Assembly (NCBI GenBank): GCA_000200715.1
Contig: DP000238.1
Location: forward strand, 680,154 to 744,153
Length of the DNA: 64,000 nt
Source of the DNA: Cenarchaeum symbiosum A
GTDB taxonomy: Archaea > Thermoproteota > Nitrososphaeria > Nitrososphaerales > Nitrosopumilaceae
Direction of reading: 5' to 3'
In this document: one piece after another, positions 59,655 to 64,000 of the stretch
Layout: every line of letters begins with the position of its first letter
How positions within the stretch are numbered: the first letter of the stretch is position 1
The notes under the pieces: model-generated
The model's input: the letters and a program-made list of their open reading frames with translations, nothing else
What the model was told of the DNA's origin: nothing
Database searches by the model: none
Made by a program: the position numbers and the translations under genes

Positions 59655-60156
59655 CTAGTGATTTTCTGTTGTATCCTGCTATCTTGTCGGCGCCGCACAG
59701 CTTGGCAAGCTCGACAATAAATGCCAGGCCTGCCACCTTGCCTCCCACCTGCTCTACCAGGCTTGCGGCGGCTGCCGCTGTGCCCCCTGTCGCAAGCAGG
59801 TCGTCGCATATGATCACCCTCTCCCCGCTCTTGACCGAGCCGTGCTGGGCCTCGAGGATATCCTCCCCGTACTCTGTCTTGTATGCAAGCTTTACGGTCT
59901 TGCCGGGCAGCTTGCCCGGCTTGCGGATCATCACCATTCCCTTGCCGGATCTTGCCGACATGATTGTGGCCAGTATAAAGCCCCTGGATTCTATGCCTGC
60001 TATCACGTCAAAGTCGGCCGGGGGGTAGCGGCGGAGCAGCTCGTCTGCGGCCCATGCGAGTGCCGCCGGGTCCCGGAGGATGGGGCCTATGTCCTTGAAT
60101 AATACGCCTTTTTTGGGAAAATCGGGATAGCTTGCCAGCATTGCTTCCAGATCCAT
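59644..60156 (-). CDS. apt: Adenine phosphoribosyltransferase, 170 aa
   Basis: Converts adenine and PRPP to AMP. '[18 protein letters not shown]' at the N-terminus, '[12 protein letters not shown]', and the PRPP loop '[17 protein letters not shown]' (about residue 115) are diagnostic. Its end overlaps the MTA phosphorylase start region, so the operon recycles the adenine made there. AT-rich promoter region at about 60176-60220. Confidence 0.92.
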
Positions 60157-60267
60157 GCGTGCACGCCGTTCCGGCGCATAATAACTATTATGCGCGCATT
60201 TCTAGCATGATTAATTATCAATCCTCCTGTTACATGGGTTGTTTACACCTGCATGGGGATCAACTGT

Positions 60268-62400
60268 TTACCCGTCATAAGTAAACGTGGTATTTGCGTT
60301 GTTTTTGCCGTCGCTGGCCGCCAGCGTGTAGGTGCCCGGCCCCGGCACCGGCCAAAGTGCCTCGTGAGGGTCAGCCCTGCCCTGCGGTTTGATCGTCGCT
60401 ATCTCCTCTCCAGCTGAATAAACCAGTATGGTTATGCTGGACTGGGCCCCGTAGATCCGCGCATATGCATGGTCCCTGCCCGCTATGTCTTTGATCTCCT
60501 CGACTGCTATGACCATGCCGTCTTCTATGTCTGCCTTGACCTCGAACGGGGCCTCGCCAAAGTTGGGCCCGCTCTTTGCGATCACCTTCCACTCGCCTAA
60601 TGCGGCATCTGCGGGGACGCGGAACTCGTCCTCGTTGATCTTGCCGTTCTTGTCGGTAAACGCCTCCCTTGTCTTTACTATTGTTCCCGACGGGTCTATG
60701 AGGTCGAGTATGATCAGTATGTTGGCGCCAGACTCCCCGAGGACCAGTATAGGGTCACCCGGGGCGTACTCGGACTTGACGGTCTGCACTTTGATGGGCC
60801 CCGAGCCCGTCTGCAGGCCCACCGAGAAGGATCCCTTTGCCTGTGAATCACCCCTCTGGAGCACCACCGAGAAGACGCCCGACTTGTAGCCGTCAAGGTC
60901 GAGCGGGTGCTCCACCTTGCCGTTGGATCCCAGAAATATCCTCGGGTTGGTATGGTACTCTTGGTCCGACGGGTCCAGTATGACGAGCGATACCGTCGAT
61001 GACTGGGCCCCCGTGATCGCCAGGCGGGCCACATCACCTGCAACATAGTTGAGCTTGTCCATTGTGAATAGTATCTGCTCCATCGGCAGCTGCCCAAGGC
61101 CCACGGGCACTATCGCCCGGTGGTCTCCCTGGGCGGCATACATCACGTACGTGCCCTCGGGGTAGGCGCTAGACGTGGAAAAGTTTACCTGGACAAAGCC
61201 CGATGAGTCCACTGAGACGGTCTTTGCGGATATCTCGGCGCCCTGGGGGTTCTCTAGGACCGCCTCGAGGTCTGACCCCGCGATTGCCGTTCCATTGAAT
61301 ACCAGCTCCTCGCCGGGCTCGAACCTCTGCTTTATAGGCTCGATCCTGATATGCTCGTCGGATTCGACGGTCCACGTCTTTTCCACCGTGTTTTTCCCGT
61401 CGGTTATCTCCGCGTGATACCTGCCAAATACTGCGTCAATAGGGACCACAGCTTCATGGCTCCACGTGCCGTCAAGGTTGATCCTAGCACTGGCCGTGTT
61501 TAGCGTCTCGCCCTCGGGGAATTCATCAGTGGGCGGCGCCTTTACCGTGGCGGTCAGCGACCCGCCGGGGGCGCCCGTCCCGCCGACGGTTACAACATCC
61601 CCCGGGTTGACCACGGCGGGTATGTTGCCTACCGTAAATACAATCTCTTCCTCCCCGGGCTGCGCGACCGGCGCGTCGGCGAGCCGCAGGCTGAAGGTCT
61701 TTTCTCCCCCTGTTCCGTCCCTTACGGCAAAGTCGACCCTGTCGGCTGCAGTACCCGCGGGTATCTTTGATGTTATGACGAACGTGCCGGATTCGTCGGT
61801 GCTAAACGTATCGAGCCGGCTCTCCCCCATGAACAGCCCGAGCTCCTGGCCAGAGCCAAAGCCTGCGCCGGTAACCCTTACAGTAGATCCCACGCTGGGC
61901 TTTTCCGGTATGAACCGGAATGCAGAGCCCGGCAGGACGCCGGGGTCGGGCTCGTCGACAGGCTCGGGCTCTTCTACCGGCTCGGAGACTACAGGCGCTG
62001 GCACGGGCTCTGGCGGCGGCTCGGATACCAGTATCTTTCCAAGGCCGAGCTCGGCCTCATCTGCGCCGAGCGCCTTCCAGTTTATGCCGGGCTCCTCTAT
62101 GTTGGTCACCAGGCCGAACTTTGCTATCTCGCCTGATTCGAGCGGCAGGTCTGCCCGGAACACAAGAAGTCCCTGCGGCGAGCTTGTGCCCGTCCAGCCG
62201 TCGGGCGCCTTGAACGAGTTAAACTGAACACCTGGAGGCAGCCACAGCCGGAATGCCTCCACAGGCGGCGACCCCGTATTCTCAAACTGCATTATGGTCG
62301 ACCTGCCAAAGCCGTCCGTGCTCACGCCTATCTCCCCGTACGCTCCGTGCAGGCCAGCTGCAAGCAGGATTAGTGCCGCAGCCGCAAGAATCCTAGCCAT
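60268..62400 (-). CDS. Large secreted Ig-like surface protein, 710 aa
   Basis: Signal peptide MARILAAAALILLAAGLHGAYG. N-terminal beta domain, a Pro/Glu-rich linker (about residues 125-155, 'EPVEEPEPVDEPDPG'), then about five Ig/filamin-like domains with openings such as 'IPEKPSVGSTVRVTGAGFGSG', 'IPAVVNPGDVVTVGGTGAPGG', 'FEPGEELVFNGTAIAG' and 'SEYAPGDPILVLGESG'. No anchor seen at the C-terminus (NNANTTFTYDG). Typical of thaumarchaeal surface proteins; role unknown. GGATAAAATAAAG about 35 bases upstream may be the TATA box. An ATG two codons earlier is possible. Confidence 0.8.
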   Translation of the reverse strand: MARILAAAALILLAAGLHGAYGEIGVSTDGFGRSTIMQFENTGSPPVEAFRLWLPPGVQFNSFKAPDGWTGTSSPQGLLVFRADLPLESGEIAKFGLVTNIEEPGINWKALGADEAELGLGKILVSEPPPEPVPAPVVSEPVEEPEPVDEPDPGVLPGSAFRFIPEKPSVGSTVRVTGAGFGSGQELGLFMGESRLDTFSTDESGTFVITSKIPAGTAADRVDFAVRDGTGGEKTFSLRLADAPVAQPGEEEIVFTVGNIPAVVNPGDVVTVGGTGAPGGSLTATVKAPPTDEFPEGETLNTASARINLDGTWSHEAVVPIDAVFGRYHAEITDGKNTVEKTWTVESDEHIRIEPIKQRFEPGEELVFNGTAIAGSDLEAVLENPQGAEISAKTVSVDSSGFVQVNFSTSSAYPEGTYVMYAAQGDHRAIVPVGLGQLPMEQILFTMDKLNYVAGDVARLAITGAQSSTVSLVILDPSDQEYHTNPRIFLGSNGKVEHPLDLDGYKSGVFSVVLQRGDSQAKGSFSVGLQTGSGPIKVQTVKSEYAPGDPILVLGESGANILIILDLIDPSGTIVKTREAFTDKNGKINEDEFRVPADAALGEWKVIAKSGPNFGEAPFEVKADIEDGMVIAVEEIKDIAGRDHAYARIYGAQSSITILVYSAGEEIATIKPQGRADPHEALWPVPGPGTYTLAASDGKNNANTTFTYDG

Positions 62401-62459
62401 GCACACACCGCGCGAGACTCTTTATTTTATCCTTGGGAATACATGATGAGCAATGCATT

Positions 62460-64000
62460 TTAAGCACCTGCAGACGGCGCGCCGGAGAGGGCTTCTGCGT
62501 TCCTGTACTGTCGTACACGCTCGGCCACCAGCCTGTACAGTGTCCTGAACCTGTCCTTTGTCTTTTCTGATACAAACTCAGCCTCCCCAAGGCTCACTTT
62601 CTCGCAGATGTACCGGGTTATCTCTTCGGGCTCAAACTCGCCCCAGCCCTCCTCGTTATGGCCATCCCATACGGCACCTAAACAGGCAAGCAGGCCCTCG
62701 CGGCCGGTAGACGCCACCTCTTCCGTGGATAAGCTGGTGTACCCTTCCTCCCTGAGCTTTATCTCGTATGTCTGGTTTACCGCATGGAGATAGTCTGTCG
62801 GGTCGATATAGTCCTCCATGGACCTGACGGGGCCGTCTTCGGACTGCATGAATATGGCCTGCAGTTTTGAAAAGCCGTTGGCTAGCAGCTGGGACGCAGT
62901 CTGCCTTGATTCCTCGCCGTTATCGAGCAGGACAAACGTGTCATAGCCGTGGCTGTTGTAGAATATGGCAAGCGGGAGGACCGAGTTTCTGCTGTACGCG
63001 GGGACCACATTTAGCGGGTTCATCGATATGTTGGGGTCCTGGAGCAGCCTGTCAAAGGCGTTGAGGTACATTGAATCCGACATCGTCTCTACTATTATCA
63101 CCGGCCTTGAGTTTGTCCCGATTTCCCTGTCGGTTATCGACTGGACCAGGCCCCGGGAGAGCCCGTACAATATGGGGGTGAGCGTCTTGTCGTCTGCGCT
63201 CCAATAGTCGTAGAATATCCTGCTCAGGTGCCTCCTCTTGTCGAGCTCCACTACGAGGAGGTTCCCCGGAGTATAGTCGAATATCATAAACGGCGAGTGT
63301 GTGGCGTATAATACCTGGTTTGATCCCGCAAGGTTTCTCAGCAGGTCCGATATGCCCATCTGCTGGGTCGGGTGCAGGTTGCGCGCGGGCTCGTCAAGTA
63401 ATAGTATGGCCTCTTTGAGCTCGGCCCGCTGGGTCTCTGCTGCAAAGTTGACTATAAACGAGAACGTCCACTTGAAGCCCTCTGCCCTCCTGTTGAGAAG
63501 GCCCGTATTGGTGACCGTCCCGTCCCTGTGAACATCCGATATGACCACGCTCATTATGTTGCCCGGCTGGTATCTCAGGTCGACATGTATCGGGTCGCCC
63601 TTCCACGCGGGGTTGAGCCGGGCTGTAAGCCTGTTGCTTGCTGTATTTAGAAACTTTATGAGCTTTGAGGGGCTGTCGTGGAGAGCCTCCATCTCCTCTA
63701 CGTCCAGTTCCGCAAGATAGAACAGGTTCCTGACGGTCTCGGCCCGGTCGAACTCTTCAATGTACTCTATGCCTTCGGCCCTCTCCCCCTTGGATTCCCT
63801 TGCGTACTCGTTGAGGTTGATGTTGCCGTATATTTTCTTATAGTCGGAAAAGTAGACGAACCTCGGGTGCAGGTTCTCTGCGATATAGTTCTCTAATGCG
63901 GCCCTGTCGGTGGTCCCGGACAGGAGGTTCTCGTACCTGCTCTCCTTGTCCCGGTAGATCTCCTCCCATTCGGAGAGGACGCGGGGCTCGTCTGACGCGT
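62460..64000 (-). CDS. OLD-family-like ATP-dependent nuclease, C-terminal part, 5' end outside window
   Basis: The frame stays open to the window end. Walker B 'EAILLLDEPARNLHPTQQ', followed by 'NQVLYATHSPFMI' (H-loop), is of the ABC/AAA_21 type. A TOPRIM-like region follows: 'RPVIIVETMSDSMYLNAFDRL' and 'YDTFVLLDNGEESRQTA'. This order defines OLD-type proteins, which act in phage defence or repair. The Walker A part lies beyond the window. A helical C-terminus 'FRTLYRLVAERVRQYRN' ends it. Confidence 0.75.
   Translation of the reverse strand, partial: ASDEPRVLSEWEEIYRDKESRYENLLSGTTDRAALENYIAENLHPRFVYFSDYKKIYGNINLNEYARESKGERAEGIEYIEEFDRAETVRNLFYLAELDVEEMEALHDSPSKLIKFLNTASNRLTARLNPAWKGDPIHVDLRYQPGNIMSVVISDVHRDGTVTNTGLLNRRAEGFKWTFSFIVNFAAETQRAELKEAILLLDEPARNLHPTQQMGISDLLRNLAGSNQVLYATHSPFMIFDYTPGNLLVVELDKRRHLSRIFYDYWSADDKTLTPILYGLSRGLVQSITDREIGTNSRPVIIVETMSDSMYLNAFDRLLQDPNISMNPLNVVPAYSRNSVLPLAIFYNSHGYDTFVLLDNGEESRQTASQLLANGFSKLQAIFMQSEDGPVRSMEDYIDPTDYLHAVNQTYEIKLREEGYTSLSTEEVASTGREGLLACLGAVWDGHNEEGWGEFEPEEITRYICEKVSLGEAEFVSEKTKDRFRTLYRLVAERVRQYRNAEALSGAPSAGA

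Noticed and set aside
1-64000. tRNA or rRNA genes
   Set aside because: I looked for T-loop (GGTTCRAATCC-type) and acceptor pairings and saw none convincing. A covariance search would be needed to exclude them.

Overview
The window is high-GC archaeal DNA and most resembles a marine thaumarchaeote (Nitrososphaerota), probably Cenarchaeum or a close relative. That assignment comes from gene content and memory, not from a search. Support: topoisomerase VI A and B, aIF1A, a RIO1 kinase, a KH protein, carAB in archaeal gene order, MTA phosphorylase with adenine phosphoribosyltransferase, DUF6659-like and other thaumarchaeal small proteins, secreted beta-rich surface proteins, TATA boxes about 25 bases upstream of leaderless starts, and Shine-Dalgarno sites only inside operons or structured leaders.

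Layout. 0-5.3 kb: a very large surface beta-propeller protein broken by one apparent frameshift. 5.4-6.8 kb: a small acidic protein, a degenerate repeat, a type I hammerhead ribozyme and a membrane-anchored staphylococcal-nuclease-like protein whose start codon lies in the ribozyme. 7-31 kb: an accessory island made of recombining modules. It holds nine copies of a structured leader (called L1 here), nine copies of a second leader (L2), a second hammerhead ribozyme, about 16 genes or partial genes for a family of short membrane-plus-helical-tail proteins ('coil proteins'), three GHKL-fold ATPases of about 700 residues, three near-identical copies of a 1.2 kb block, decayed 3' ends of one gene, and an ArdC-like antirestriction protein with a zincin motif. 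31-38 kb: a 27-bp tandem repeat, strong hairpins, an AT-richer patch with a probable TnpB relic, an AbrB-like protein, a ParB-like protein, zinc-ribbon proteins and a secreted-protein gene with a decayed paralogue. 38-45 kb: small conserved proteins, a metallophosphoesterase and carAB. 45-51 kb: a zinc-ribbon/PIN-domain family with two damaged tandem copies, then a 1 kb cassette between 128-bp inverted repeats. 51-59 kb: the information-processing cluster aIF1A-RIO1-KH-TopVIB-TopVIA and small conserved genes. 59-64 kb: purine salvage, a secreted Ig-like protein and an OLD-like ATPase.

The most unusual content is the 6-31 kb island. L1 folds into stems that keep pairing although their bases change between copies. 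Several L1 and L2 copies place the ribosome-binding site in the loop of a small hairpin whose stem also covaries. L2 leads a 24-codon reading frame that overlaps each coil gene by ATGA. The GHKL ATPases and ArdC are coupled to their neighbours by the same overlaps. I infer a mobile or conflict-related system, perhaps virus- or plasmid-derived, in which leaders and coil tails are reshuffled.

Caution: an unusual number of housekeeping genes here (carB, top6B, rio1, a SWIM gene, a membrane gene, a small regulator, probably the MTA phosphorylase) carry one-base frame breaks. The likeliest reason is sequence or assembly error, so frame-based calls should be checked against reads.
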